From Druceiella hillmani (Eukaryota > Arthropoda > Insecta > Lepidoptera > Hepialidae): 64,000 nucleotides of DNA. Below the pieces are notes generated by a model. It ran no database searches, had not been told where the DNA came from, and saw only the letters and a program-made list of their open reading frames with translations. Of this stretch, positions 23,405 through 43,673 are shown in pieces; position 1 is the stretch's first letter; every line of letters starts with the position of its first letter. A program made the position numbers and the translations under genes. The DNA lies in NCBI GenBank assembly GCA_039881145.1, contig JAYKKI010000009.1, positions 7,350,501-7,414,500 on the forward strand. Direction: 5' to 3'.

Positions 23405-24570
23405 ATATAAATATAACATTTACAAACTTACAATATCCTCTTCAATACGACATCGCACTAATATTAAGAATATTATGAATATTAAGAAAGATAAATGAAC
23501 AGAGTGAAATATGTATACCTGAGAAGTAAGGAACTAACTAAAAGTTTAATATGTAGACAGGAACTAAATGGAAAAATTCCCACCTAGATGATCAGTAAAG
23601 AAATTCTCGAAAATTGTATATTTATTTAAAGAATTGTTAATTATTTAATTCAGAGTTTCTGATACATGTGAACGTTTTTAAAACATCAACGATGGTGCTA
23701 GCCAGATAAAAATGTCAACTTTTGTGATTTTGCCTAGATATCTTTTTAAATTTATCGAATTCTCCAGACTTTTTAGACAATATCGGAAATTATATAAATA
23801 TCATCTTAATAAAAGACGCCAAAAGCGAATTAATTTTTTATCTGACAGCATAGGCAGAAAATATTTTAAAAATAAGCCATCAGTTATAATTATAAAAATT
23901 ACTATGTGCCTTTTTGTGTTTTATTGGATGACTATCGACTTAAATCACGTATTTCCAACTAATATGAATAAGATAGAATAACAATAAAGAAATTTGTGCG
24001 TAGCTAAGATTAAACAATAAATATATTTTTTAAAGCTCGTTTCATTTGTTGTTTTTTGTATATTAAAATTTCAAAAAAATATAAGACCATTGTGAAAAAT
24101 ATAATCTAAAGCATAAACGGTTGAAAATATTATAATCAATTTCAAGAAATGTTTTCAATAAACAAGTTTCTAGTATACGCTGAATTTCCATAAAAAAGAA
24201 CTTTAATAGTAGGTTAATATTATAATATTAAATGAGGTAGAAGGTCAGAGGCAAACTAATGGTAAAATTGTTTTTCATTCTAGTTTACTTATTCGTAATA
24301 ATTTATCTACAGGGCACTTTACTAAAGACTGTGGAATGAGATCTCTACGTAAACAAGAACACGTTCACGTTGATTATATAGGGTGAATACTGATGTTGTG
24401 AAGATGATATAATGTATGCAGCTTTCACATTTTCTGGAAACTAAAAATTTGATACTGTATGCGAGTTAGCTAATTATCGGACGTGATCATATAGAGCGCA
24501 AGCGTGGTAATCGAAATGTCCGTTCAATATCGCTGTTAATGTTTTTGATCAGGCACATAACAATTTTCTT
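23405..24570. other. Unassigned stretch, no gene recognised
   Basis: An open frame at 23712-23981 is rich in Lys, Arg, Tyr and Phe and has no domain. 24340-24560 is less AT-rich but has no coherent frame. Confidence 0.55.
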
Positions 24571-24950
24571 CGTTTGAAGATTTTGTAATATCAAGGCGAT
24601 CACATATCACAGGGAGCGAGAAGAAATCTTATCTAAAATAGTTTTATAGATTAATTAATCTTTGTGTAAATATATTTGTTTCATACATTTAATACGAATA
24701 ACAAATAAGACACTATATTTTGCGTAAGGCAAACTGTTACACACCAAAATAAAACCGCATCACCCTTGCGGAATTCTTGAACTCGTTAAATGTAGGCGTA
24801 TATATATATATTTTTTTTTTTTCGTTTGAAGATTTTGTAATATCAAGGCTACTCATAGGGAGCGACCAGAGATCTTATCTAAAATAGTCTTTGTGTAAAT
24901 ATAATATATATGTGTCATTAAATTAATATGAGTAACATATTATAGCTTTA
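24571..24950. repeat. Direct repeat pair (24571-24690 and 24823-24950)
   Basis: TCGTTTGAAGATTTTGTAAT followed by ATCAAGGC, then AGGGAGCGA, TCTTATCTAAAATAGT and CTTTGTGTAAATATA, occurs twice about 252 bp apart. The inverted block v copy lies between them. Confidence 0.85.
24712..24800 (-). repeat. Block v repeat, inverted copy
   Basis: The reverse complement reads CTACATTTAACGAGTTCAAG, TTTTATTTTGGTGTGTAACAG and TTTGCCTTACGCAAAATATAGTG, matching 22275-22370. Together the two copies could bound a 2.5-kb element with terminal inverted repeats of about 95 bp. Confidence 0.75.
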
Positions 24951-25651
24951 TTCAAACAATAGTGTGATGTAATAAGTGTTTTATTATCTACTGAGGCAAG
25001 GACACACGAATATTATTTTAGTTAGTGTTAAATTATTGTTGCGTTGGTGGAATCACGTGGATGGTTTTTGCGATATTCCTTGATGTTGAATCCGCGGAAA
25101 TAGATAGAGATAGGGTAACGGTTTATATACCCTCCACCATAGACTACACGGATCATGTATGAAAGGGCGAGGTTGCCCTAAAGTAAAATAACAATTTTCA
25201 CATTCTCCCTTAATTAGATCGTTCTTGACGGATGAAAATTCCTATAGTACTTAAGCTTACATTATATAAAATTGACTTATAGTTAATTAAATTTTTCTTT
25301 AATTAATAATTTACACGTTGCATGTTTTACATGTCAATGAACATTTGTTGACATATTCATATTACATTAATATGCTCTTTAAATTAGGGAAACTTTGACA
25401 GGTGTAGGTTCCCAATTTGAGATATTGAACTTACATACCATATGTTTATCAAAAATTGCAAATTTACACTAACCCCTATTTGAAATTATACGGAGATATG
25501 ACTAATTTTACCTACTCTTTATAATTGCATTTAACATTTTAACCTTTGCACTTTTCTTTTTAAAATGTGTATTTTTCGATTTATATTCAAGTTACACAAT
25601 CAAACCCTTATTCTATGCTTACACACATATATTTCTGACTGTACTAGAGTA

Positions 25652-25779
<128 letters not shown>

Positions 25780-26149
25780 CTAGGCTATTAATATTACTCT
25801 AACAATTATTATATTTAACAAGACTATTTAACTATAAACAATGGTGATTAAATACTACAATCCCTTGTTTAGTTAACGAAAATTTTGTTCTAGGTAAGAC
25901 TTTTGTGTTATTATTACCTCTGATTGTTTCGTAGGTTGTTGTTTTGTTTCGTGGTCTCAACAGCATGTTGAAAGGTGTCGTGCTCTTCATTCTCACGAAC
26001 ATGAGCTTTCACACGACGAGAATAGTGAGAGAAAGCCCATAGCCGTGTCTATCAAATCTAATTTGTTTTAGGAACCTTCCGAAGCGCGAAATACATCCGA
26101 CTCGCACTTTGGCTGTTAGATTCACTGGGACAAAATTTTTTGAACGGTG

Positions 26150-27790
26150 GAATTCAGGTACAACGTCTGTACGTCAACTATTATTATTATCCTCAAGTTG
26201 GATAGTATAAATAGGTAACCTTTTTTGTTTTCAAAATACCAGACGACGGTCATATCCCTGGGATTCTATTTTCTCTCCTTCTCTTCTGGAAAATGAACCA
26301 TTACTTCACACCCAAATACTCTGAGGAAACTGATGTTGAGTTTCTTTCCCGATTATGCCTCCTTAGGACTTTTATATTCCATAGTTCATATCGTTGTATT
26401 GCTAGTAAGATAGGCGACCCTATTCACCACTTCGACCTAACGATGCTTCCGAAGATAGGCATCTAACAGTAAGCGCGTTAACTTTTCATTTAGTGTTATG
26501 AGTAGTCGTTTGATGCAAGATTCCAGTCATTTTTATGAACTCAAAGAATTACTTATTTATGTGATCGAATTCGTTGTCTATACGGAAACTTTTACTTTTG
26601 GTATTTAGTATGTTTTCAAATTGGGTATTAAACTATTAGAATTTTCCCGAAATTTCCAAATTTCTTTGCAGGAAGTAAGGAAAAACCTTTTCTAAACAGT
26701 CATGTATGAATATTAGAAAATATCTCGGTCAACAGAGGGATGTAATTTCTGTAACGTTAGAAATATTAGAGTGCATTTAGTCCAGGATTTTTGTGGTTTT
26801 CGAACCTTTCCATCAAGAGGCAATCGCGTTAATTTATCGTCCCGGCGTATTGCGCATGAAGATCCGTTATCTTTCTTGGATAATAGCCGTGTCCGTTTTT
26901 TAGTAATTGTCCAAATCCGTCAAAATTGTCATGACTAGTGCCACAGAAAAATGTTAGAATTTTCAACATTCAATACGTCTGAAACATTACATTTTATATT
27001 CGATCTATTATATTTTTGATCAAATTATCTGTATCTGCAGTTTCATTATTTCTGTTTGTTATTATATTTATATTAAATATTAATTGATCTCCATTTTTAG
27101 TGACTGGGCCAACCGACAATAGATTTGTTGCTAATTCCTACACATATATCACATCATTTAGTATAATTTTATTGTACTTTCTACTTTTATTATCACAGAT
27201 GTCAAGGTTCACTGACCAGAGACCATTAGCGAAAGTGGTTTGTCATCCTGTTTTGTGATATGCATTGAAGCGCCAAGTTTATGTACCATGCTTCGATATG
27301 TTTAGTCTAGGCGGTGAAAGCGCTAAGTGGCTTGTTTTTTCATTATTTAATTCTGACGTTTTTGCTCGCATCTATACTCGGTTCTTCTGTGAATGAATTT
27401 GTTACAATCGAAGGATCATAATCCTTTCTGAGGACTTTCTCTGCATCTTTTCGTTTTAAAATTTTAATTTATCATGAACGCTTTGTTACTGTTGTCAGTT
27501 GTTCAGATAATTTTTTTTTGTTTTGACCAAATCTGCTTTTATTTTCTTATCTAAGCTCTCGATACTATGATCGTTGCCTTATATGATTCTGGTAGATCGG
27601 AGAGTAGTGTTGTTCCAATTTTCTCGTTGTCCACTCTATACTTGATATTTTATAGTTCACCGTTCACGGTAAATTTAATATTTCAAAGTTTTTGTCCTGT
27701 GTTCATTATTGTGTTAACACAGTCTTCTAAATTTTGACATTCCTTAAAAGTTACAGTATTAGATCTGTAATCAACCCGACGTGATGTGAT
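26150..27790 (-). pseudogene. copia gag-pol remnant on the minus strand
   Basis: Minus-strand frames give the gag-like IGTTLLSDLPESYKATII (about 27640), the protease AWYINLALQCIS with the active site lost (about 27290), the integrase pieces KVKVFRIDNEFDHINK and FIKMTGILHQTT (about 26600-26510), and GYLFILSN followed by VDVQTLYLN near 26200, where copia has GYRL...RDV.F. Stops and frameshifts are frequent. By family knowledge this is a nonfunctional polyprotein gene. Confidence 0.7.
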
Positions 27791-28384
27791 AGCCTACTAT
27801 TGATAAAAGCACCTACTGGATTTTTCGCAGTCTGAACTTCTTGAATGTGGATAAAACAATGTGTTAACTAACAGAATAATTTCTATTCTTGCCTGTAAAT
27901 CGTCTTCCAAATCAACTGTTTCACTACTTCCGACACGATTTCAAAATTCTTCACGCTGGAGTTATATTTTTATAATAAAGCTCTATATTAAATATTTATC
28001 ACGACCCGTTAATATTTCAATGAATATTAGTAAATTATTTGAAGATATTTAACCTTTTATTTGTTGTTGTTAGTTGGTTAATTTTTTACGTTCTTGGGTT
28101 ATAAGGTTTTTTCGACAGCTTACTTAGTTTTCAATGTTGATCTGTTTCTAGTATATAAATTGTTGAGATATTTTTGCACTGGTAGAACCGCATGGATAAT
28201 TGTTATGATGTTGATTTATGAAGTATCTCTAAAAATCCTCAGTACAATCCTCAATCCTTGATATTACATTAAAGAATATGCAAAAGGAAAAATGTGCTAG
28301 TGGAATTACGGTTAATATACCCTCATTCATATACTACATAATACAGGAATGGGTGATATTACGATAAACTAAAATATTTTAATA

Positions 28385-29955
28385 AATAGTTATAAAAATC
28401 ATATCTTCTCAACTTTTAATTTTTTTTAATGAATATAATTTTTTTCACCGAACATAACAATTTAGTGCACCGTCAAAGTTACCATTTTTAGACCTATTTT
28501 GTTAAAAGTACCAAGCCTAGCTCAGAAATGCCTTCATATACGAATCTCTAAATTGGCACTAATGTACACATTATGACCTGTATTTAAACAATAAAGAAGC
28601 TAAATATATAATAAGAAAGAAATTAGAAGTTATGAAACCAAAGTATTTGTAAGAAATTAAAAATGATTTACGCCTATGATAAAAATATTTATTAGTAGTT
28701 TAGCAGAACAACAATATACAAAAAGTACCTAAGTGGTTTCAAAACTTCGAGGTACTGCGAGGAGTAGTGCAAGTTTTACGCGGACTTAATTAAGATAAAT
28801 TAAATTATAGAGACTGTTCACTATTCAAATTAATGCATATCCCATTAAAACATAAATTTTAAAAAGCCCAGGAGAAGTTCTCTGTGAGGAATAATGAATT
28901 TGTTTTCAGAGTTGTGATTATTAATGCAATTTAATGCAGCATGAAAACCTGCCAAGCACAAATTTGCTAGCATTTTATTTTTAGAACTTGTCATATTTTA
29001 ATTTTGGTGTAGGGAGAAATGCTTACAGACTAAGCCTTGCTATGCGTTTTAATAATTTTGGTGACTAAAAAATGTATTATTCCTAAAAGACCTTGTGGAC
29101 ATTTTTAATTTCCGCATTTCTTGGAAGGTATGTTTTTCATATAATTATAATTTACCGGTTAATTACTGGTTTTCCTTTTATTTCCGCTTGGCATCTTGGT
29201 TTTCTGTTACAACGTACATCAGCTATGCAAAACGTGGCAATATTTAAACCTAAATATCTATCAAACATTTCTCAGTCTATTTTTTATGAATTGTTTTTGT
29301 AGATTTGGCCAACAAAGCTATTTGTAGAGTACAAAATTATAGCACTCAACACGAATAGGGCTAGTATTAAAGTTTATTTAGTGTACTCCACACAAATTTG
29401 TTGCTCTCAAAATAGTAATAAAACTTGACTGCAGGAAAATAAAGAGCTAACATAAACTAAAGCGTTTTCAAGATTCAGCCTTTAGCTTTTACAAAAAGTA
29501 AGACAAATACTTTTGATATGATCAACTCAACATATAATTTGTTTTTAATCTTGTCTACTCATAAACTAAACCATTAATAAATTTTATTTTCAGTATCTTC
29601 ATTTAATTTCTATTAGCAATCGCGTAAAAGATACAGCTGCCATCAGATCAAATAGAAATAACTTTAAGGGTATGGCTACGCCATCCACCAGAGAGGTCTA
29701 AAATTTCCATTAAAGTGGAAAATAAAACTAAATAGGAGAGAAAACTAAGTTTGCATAACTTTATTCGAAATTCGGATGCTAAATAATACAAAACCGCAAA
29801 AAAGATCTATTAATATCCAATATCTTTGGTCAAAATACAATACGAATTGTTAATTCAGTTATATTGTGTAAATTTAACACTACTTATGTAAAGAACTGTA
29901 AATATAAAATTAACTTCATAAAATATAAAACAAAGCTGTACATTCAGTTGGAAGT
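28385..29955. other. Intergenic, no gene recognised
   Basis: AT-rich. The open frames at 27861-28052 (over the element edge) and 29093-29302 have no domain. A GC-richer patch at 29630-29720 has no coherent frame. Confidence 0.55.
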
Positions 29956-29959
29956 TAGA

Positions 29960-30050
29960 AGACGTGCGTTCGTGCGTACGTGCGTGCGTGTGTTGCTGGT
30001 GCGAGCGTGCGTCCGTACGTGCGTGCGTGTATGTGTGTATGTGTATGTAT
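29960..30050. repeat. Compound (GTGC)n/(GT)n simple repeat
   Basis: GTGCGT, CGTACGTGCGTGC and GTATGTGTGTATG follow one another for about 90 bp. It is the only strongly CpG-containing simple repeat in the window, and alternating purine-pyrimidine throughout. Confidence 0.95.
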
Positions 30051-30149
30051 ATTATTTTTACATTTTCTTATGATTCGACTTGAAGGTTTGGCGTTGACTC
30101 ATTAATCGAGCCTCTTTCGGCTTTCAATAAAATAACCTTGTATCGCATA

Positions 30150-30290
30150 TATTTGTATATTTAACCTCATACGGTTTGCAAATGACGATGTCAAGGACAA
30201 CGGCTGTATAAATTAAATCAGAATGTGAACAAGCAAGACTGGTTTTTTTTGTTATACGTATCAATAATGTTGTTTTATATATTGTACTTG
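30150..30290. repeat. Duplicated block vi, matches 62530-62650
   Basis: ACGGCTGTATAAATTAAATC, AGAATGTGAACAAGCAAGAC and TGG align with ACAGCTGTGCATAAATTGAATC, GGATTGTGAACACGTAAGAC and TGG at 62570-62613. Same orientation, about 32.4 kb apart. Confidence 0.7.
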
Positions 30291-31172
30291 TAGAAGTTAT
30301 AATTTCATTTTTACGTATGTCTTTATTTTCAGTTATTACTAGCTCATTCTGATGTGGTATAAAATAAGTTAAAATAGCTACGTAACCTTTTATCTTCTTA
30401 GTTTTTATATGCATATATTACGAATATACAAAACAAGTTAAAAAGGCTGGTTACAATTGAAACTTGTTTGTTTTTTAATATCAAGCAATTACGATTTGCC
30501 ATTTAGTACTGTGGTTCTACCAGTGTGGTAACAACATATTGATTGTGAAGTGGTTGCAAAGTGAAATAAACGTGAGTGTAATATTTAATTAAAACTTTGT
30601 TTTGTGTAGAAAATTGTTATTATGACAAATTTCATGGTCAGGTTAATGAAGAACAGGCTTATTGCTTTATGATTATATTGAGATGAAACATATCATAATA
30701 TATAAGATTTATTAATTTTATTTCTCCGACTGTGTGTTTGTTTGTTAAAGTATTTGTTAACTAAATGCATACGACTTATGGATGCATTTTATCTTTTTAA
30801 CAATTTTACGTAAATAAGTAATCATAAAGTATTTCAGAGGAAGCGAAAAATAAAGTATTATTTATTATCGTGACTTGTGTGGTATTAATAGAAGAATATA
30901 CTTATTGTCAAATTTGGATATAAGAGGTTAATATGTTGAATACTCTTTGATACCGTCATTATTTGTTGGAATAAATATTATTTAACATTGTTTTTCGCTG
31001 AGTACGAATACGATATCAAATAATTAAAACTAAGTATCCGATATGCCAAAAGGGGTTTCGAAATCAACATTAAAGTTGGTTACGGTTATTATCTCATCCG
31101 AGTCTCTGAATCATCGATAATATTGCCTTCACATTTCGCACGTCATTATTTTTAATTTATTATTAGATATAA
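30291..31172. other. Intergenic, nothing recognised
   Basis: AT-rich with no domain. A minus-strand open frame (30124-30414) has Lys/Ile/Thr-rich composition only. Confidence 0.55.
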
Positions 31173-31258
31173 ATATCCGACTACTTTGTAATTGTATATA
31201 ATGATAATTGTAATGATAATATCCGACTACTTTGTAATTATATATAATGATAATTAAA
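31173..31258. repeat. 46-bp tandem duplication
   Basis: ATATCCGACTACTTTGTAAT at 31173 recurs at 31219, followed in both by TATATAATGATAATT. Confidence 0.95.
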
Positions 31259-31467
31259 AAAAAGGTAAGCTCATATAATATTTTAATTATGGATATTTAC
31301 TTTGACTTGCGCTATTGATTTAGAACAGCAATGTGACAATAACGAAATATGTTTTGAAAAATATTTATTATCGACGAAATACTTACGTAATTACATAACT
31401 GTTTAGTATTTAATAACCCAACTACTAAATGTCAATTTATGCAAATCTATCAATTGGGCTAAGCGTA

Positions 31468-31470
<3 letters not shown>

Positions 31471-31528
<58 letters not shown>

Positions 31529-31544
31529 ATATATATATATATAC

Positions 31545-31585
<41 letters not shown>
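31471..31585. repeat. (TA)n microsatellite upstream of the intact gene
   Basis: About 115 bp of TA with TGTGTG and ACATATG interruptions, some 750 bp before the ATG. Confidence 0.97.
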
Positions 31586-31587
<2 letters not shown>

Positions 31588-32338
31588 CTACGTATATAAA
31601 TTAATTCCAAAATGAATATGAAATATTAGAAGATAAACCACATTTTGCACGGTTGTTAAATTAATAAATTAAGTGATATCGATGCGACAAGAAGTGTCTA
31701 TTATTCTTTATTTTGATTCATGAATGAATATGAATTTCGAAGTGCATAGTAAAGCTATGCATCATGTGGAAGTAGTTTTTATTATTGGTAATTCCGTTGC
31801 TGATTATCCATCCCATTCACTTCTTCATGTTATGTCAAAAGTACTTTCCTTAATCGACAATTTCGAAATTTCTTATTTATTCCTCTAATCTGAAAAACCA
31901 TTTTCAGTGCCTAGTGAAGGAAATAATAATTTGGCCTATTCAAATTTCTGTACAATTGCTTTTTATGTCATATTATGTCTGAAGAATTCGTTTCTTTCAA
32001 GAACGTTCTAATTGGGTCGTAGTATTTGAAACTTAGTTTTATATTATTATGTATAAATGTCGCCTCTTCCTCTGCGACCCTGATTATTTATAATATATAA
32101 TTTATTATTATAGCGATAACCCATATTAAATCAGACATTTATCAATAAGCAATAACTAAAATTAATAATAACCAATAAAAGAAAAATAGTACAAATTATT
32201 ATTCGGTAAAATTTAGTTACGCTAATAATTATTCTTATGATTTATGAATCTCAGATATATCATTTAATATAACTTTCGCTACATTTGATATGTATATCAT
32301 ATATGATCTGTAAACCCTTTTTTACCATTATTTTTCAG

Positions 32339-39614
<7,276 letters not shown>

Positions 39615-39670
39615 ATGACATTTCACAAATTATATTTTAAATCAAAATAATGTCAATTCTTATTGCAAAG

Positions 39671-39671
<1 letters not shown>

Positions 39672-39719
<48 letters not shown>

Positions 39720-39724
39720 GCATT

Positions 39725-39755
<31 letters not shown>

Positions 39756-39772
39756 TTGTGTGTATATATATA
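39672..39772. repeat. (TA)n microsatellite in the 3' flank or UTR of copy B
   Basis: TA with short interruptions starting 58 bp past the stop codon. Confidence 0.96.
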
Positions 39773-39822
39773 AATTATAAAGTATTCGGCATGTATATAC
39801 GTTTGTGGAAGGTGTACTAGGT

Positions 39823-39828
39823 AATAAA
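39823..39828 (+). terminator. Candidate polyadenylation signal for copy B
   Basis: AATAAA about 210 bp past the stop, followed by a GT-containing stretch (AGTTGATACGTG). It is a good consensus but not unusual in AT-rich DNA. Confidence 0.4.
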
Positions 39829-41179
39829 GTTGATACGTGATAAATCATGTTAATATTTGTAAGTAGTTTAATTCGAAAATATTGAGATCTTATAACAACC
39901 TTTCAATTTCTAAATAACCAAATAACAACCTTTTAATTCCTGCATCTTTTTATAAATGTCAATTGATTTATTTAGGATTCAAAAGATTTAGTTACGTGTA
40001 TTCTAAAAGTTATATGTAAAACGTAGGAAAGAATGTTTTTGCATTATAACATCAAAGTTATTTATGACCCATAAAAGTGTAAAATAGTTAAAATTAACAT
40101 CTAAAATTGACTGTCACATGATAATAAATAATAAATATTTTTAACGAAAATCGTGTATTCTTTATGAATTAATTTCAACAATATATACACAAAATAAATC
40201 TGTCATAACTTGTGGAAAAATAACCTCAAAATATTTATAGCAGTAGTTTTGAGTATTGTATCTCAATAATTATTTTGAGATAAGTTTCAAGCTTCTATGT
40301 CATACAGTTTCTTATAAAAACGTTGGTGACCCACGGAGAGATGGATTGATTCTTTAAAGATATAAGGAGTCCCAAAAAATAATTACAGTTTATTAAAAGT
40401 ATCTCAAATCCCCATATGTATTTTCGTATCGTTAATAATTATTTTTATTTCGCTTTTATTTACGAAAAAAGCTTTTAAAAATGTCGTTGGTATCTTAAGA
40501 CAATGCTCTCATAAAGGGAACCAAGATAACTTGGTGTATATAATTAATTTTCCTGTATTGCTATACGCTTATGCAAAAGAGAAAACTCCATTCTATTATA
40601 TCAACTCAAGTAACAATTTGCATTAAATTAAAAAGTGAAGTTTGAACTTCATGACAAACTGTGTTTATTAGTCTATTTATATACAGATACATAGTTGTAA
40701 TATCTAAGTTTGTTAATGCGTACATAGTAACTTACAAACAAATGTTGGTATGAACATACTTATGTGTACATATACATAAATATAGTTATGTATGTACACA
40801 GTGACATTTCTCACTGACTTTATATACGGTAATATATGTAACATTTGCTAAATCTATTTAGATAGAATGCAATCACTTAGAAATTGTTCTTTATTTGAAG
40901 AAGACACTTTGTTTTATTTTAAGAACTTGTTATTCCTTTACTGAATTCAAATCTAAAACACTTTTTGTTATATAAACCAAACAAAGCGCAAAACACCCGC
41001 AAACGTATTTAAACACGGTTAAAAAAATAGGATTTTCTGCGGTCTTTGTTTGAATCCCACTGCTAAAGTTCCATTTTTATGTTATTTTCCTTAATAGTAT
41101 TTGTTAATGGAATTGAAGTAAAATTTCCTCACTACGCTACCCACATATATTACACACTTAGAATATATAGTTTACCCAC
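39829..41179. other. Downstream intergenic stretch, nothing recognised
   Basis: AT-rich. Tandem CATATG/TACATA-like motifs occur around 40680-40800, but no gene or RNA. Confidence 0.6.
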
Positions 41180-41316
41180 GTGTATTTTCTCTTCAGACAA
41201 CTATATGTACTTATTAATTATGTAGAGTAATTTGTATGTAATTTGAAAACTTACATAAATTTATTTGTATGCATTAATATTTTATATTCATTGTGATATT
41301 ATTTGTTGTCAAAATG
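41180..41316. repeat. Duplicated block ii, matches 10926-11072
   Basis: See 10926-11072. CGTGTATTTTCTCTTCAGAC, TAGAGTAATTTGTATG and TTTGTATGCATTAATATTTT are the landmarks. Confidence 0.7.
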
Positions 41317-41657
41317 GTTTAAATATATGCATGTTTTTTCGTTTGCTCACGTGATATATAGGTACAGGACTACTATTGTTCTCATTTTTTTTAATTTTCG
41401 TATTTTTATATTATGACATAGACGGTACGACTACATTAGTTGTCAAAGTTTTCGCTTCTACAGGTGGTCTTATGAACACTCATTTTTTAAAAATATTTCT
41501 TTAGATTCTTAAAGTTAAGGTATAATTAAAATTGGCGAATTCCAAATATTTATGACCCCTTCACATATCATATAGAGCGAGATATTCAAAAAAATTAAGT
41601 AAAGTGTATCGGCTTAAGTAGTTCTATGCATGTTAATAAACTAGTAAGGGCAATTAC

Positions 41658-41708
41658 AAGCATTCATAAAGATACATCATATATTATGATGTATCTTTAT
41701 GAATGCTT
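41658..41708. repeat. Perfect hairpin, 24-bp arms, 3-nt loop
   Basis: The left arm begins AAGCATTCATAAAGATACAT and the right arm is its exact reverse complement, with loop TAT at 41682-41684. Confidence 0.97.
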
Positions 41709-42464
41709 ATTCCACAGGGGCAAGCATCCGGTGAATGAAAATATGGAAGCCAACAGCATTATTTACACTTTCTCAAAAGTTATCTTATAAGCTTTCCTGT
41801 AAAGTTCGTGCTCCATTAAAGAAGAAACTGTGAATGAGAATCGAAATCGATGAAATATTTTATGAATTCTATTCGCACCTTAAACTTTTTCAGTTAAACG
41901 TAAACGACTTGAGAAGCTCCTGCTTAATCGACAGCATAACTAGTATAGTTTTCAAATGATTGACTCAAGAAATTGGGAAATGTTTGGCTCATTTGTATAA
42001 TAATGTTTATAGGGGATTAATTTAAACAATGAACAATTTTTTTTACTGTGTAATTAATGATAAAAGGGATCTTTTTATCTCTATATATGGTATCATAAAA
42101 TTTAAAATTTTTATTTTGTTTATTTGTTTGTATTAAATAGTTAGGGAGTCTCCAAAAACTTAGAAAATCGCTTTTAAGAAAAAACAGTATTTTATAAATT
42201 TATTATTAAAAAACAGTATTTTATAGTTATTTTTCTAATTTTAAATAGTCTGAGGTTTATTAGTATTATCTTAGAAATTATTCAATATTATTATCACTTG
42301 CACTAAGTTATAAGAATTCTGAAATCAAATCAGTTTTTTAACGTTTTTGTTCAAGATATTTTTGTTATTTACCCAATTCAAATGAAAAGAAATACAAAAA
42401 CAAAATGAAAAACTTTTGGCAACTCGTATATAAATACATAGTATCAACCTACTTATCATCTGAA

Positions 42465-43350
42465 TCAGTGACTGGTATTGCTGGAGATGCACATTCTTTG
42501 TATGATACAGCTACATTTTCCAAACACATGTGTTTTCCACATTTGAAATAACGGTATTGCGGTTTTTCTTTCTATAAAAACAGTAACAGGGGTCTAATGA
42601 AAATAAAACTTGACGTTCATGATTATTTTGGTTCACAGTTTGTTTGGGTAAAAGTGCAAGACAAATATTTGTTTTTTAATTAACTTTCTACGAATGAATA
42701 AGATATTTTTTCAATAAACTTTCATTTTACAACAGTTGTTTTTTTAAATTACATATACCTTTATTGTTCGAATATTGATCGTAGTATAAAATAAAACCAT
42801 AAGACAACTAGTATTTTGCTGATTGTCATATACGCAGCCAAGTTCGTCCACTTTGTCGACTCCTGATTTCGTAGCGTTATATTCAATTATTTCAAATATT
42901 CAGGTTTTCCTGATAATTCATCGGCTTTATTATCTTTATACATACTGGACAGAAATAAAATATTTTTACATAGGACAATAAAATTAGTACTTGGTAAGCC
43001 AAACAGACGTTATTTTATCTTCACATCTGTTCTTAACAGAGAAAAAAATATGTATTAGAATTTTATTTTATCTTATAGCACAGATAAGTCTCAAATTATA
43101 TTCAACAAATAGAATAGTGGTCAATTGACAACTAGTATACCAACAGTCAGTCGCCAAGTTTTGTTGTGATCCTGAAATTGTTGAAATATGAAGCATTTTT
43201 GGGTGCACAGCAGCTTGTATTTGAGCTCAAACTAATTCGGTTTACTTTGTATGTACTGTCGGATACTTACCGCAAAATGCCGGTAGCATTTCACCAATGA
43301 ACATAAAAGGAAATGAAGAATAATTATGTTTACAATTTTAAATAAATTTG
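42465..43350 (-). pseudogene. piggyBac-like transposase, C-terminal two thirds, degenerate
   Basis: Contains the catalytic-core neighbourhood (SKP motif) and the GVDKVDEL motif that follows the last catalytic Asp region in this family. At least one frameshift lies between GEMLPAFCGK and IRQYIQSKPN, with several stops. The last segment carries CX2C-type cysteines (FKCGKHMC, KEC), consistent with the Cys-rich C-terminal domain. A TTTTTATAG string directly before it resembles an intron acceptor. Confidence 0.65.
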
Positions 43351-43673
43351 TTGAAAAACTCCCTTATTGGCGCAAGTTCCCAGTATTTAACTCTATTGGC
43401 CCGAGGTTGTTTATCATCACTTCTCATGCAATGTAAAAGAAATACGTTGACTTATTTCCCTACATTTCCTCACACCACACCGTAAGAATTATCCAACCAA
43501 CCCCTTTATTTTCGTCAGCGTTTCCTCTTGATCATTTCTATACGGAGAATAGTTAGATTTTATATTCCTTATAAATATATTGGTGCTATTAATAAAAACG
43601 TTTAATAACGCGCTACTGATGAAATAAGTATGACACTCTGTAGAAGACCTCACAAAACGGACAGTTGGTAATA

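Noticed and set aside
23712..23981. Lys/Tyr-rich 89-codon frame as the transposase of a 22.3-24.8 kb element
   Set aside because: No catalytic motif or DNA-binding signature, and the length is too small.
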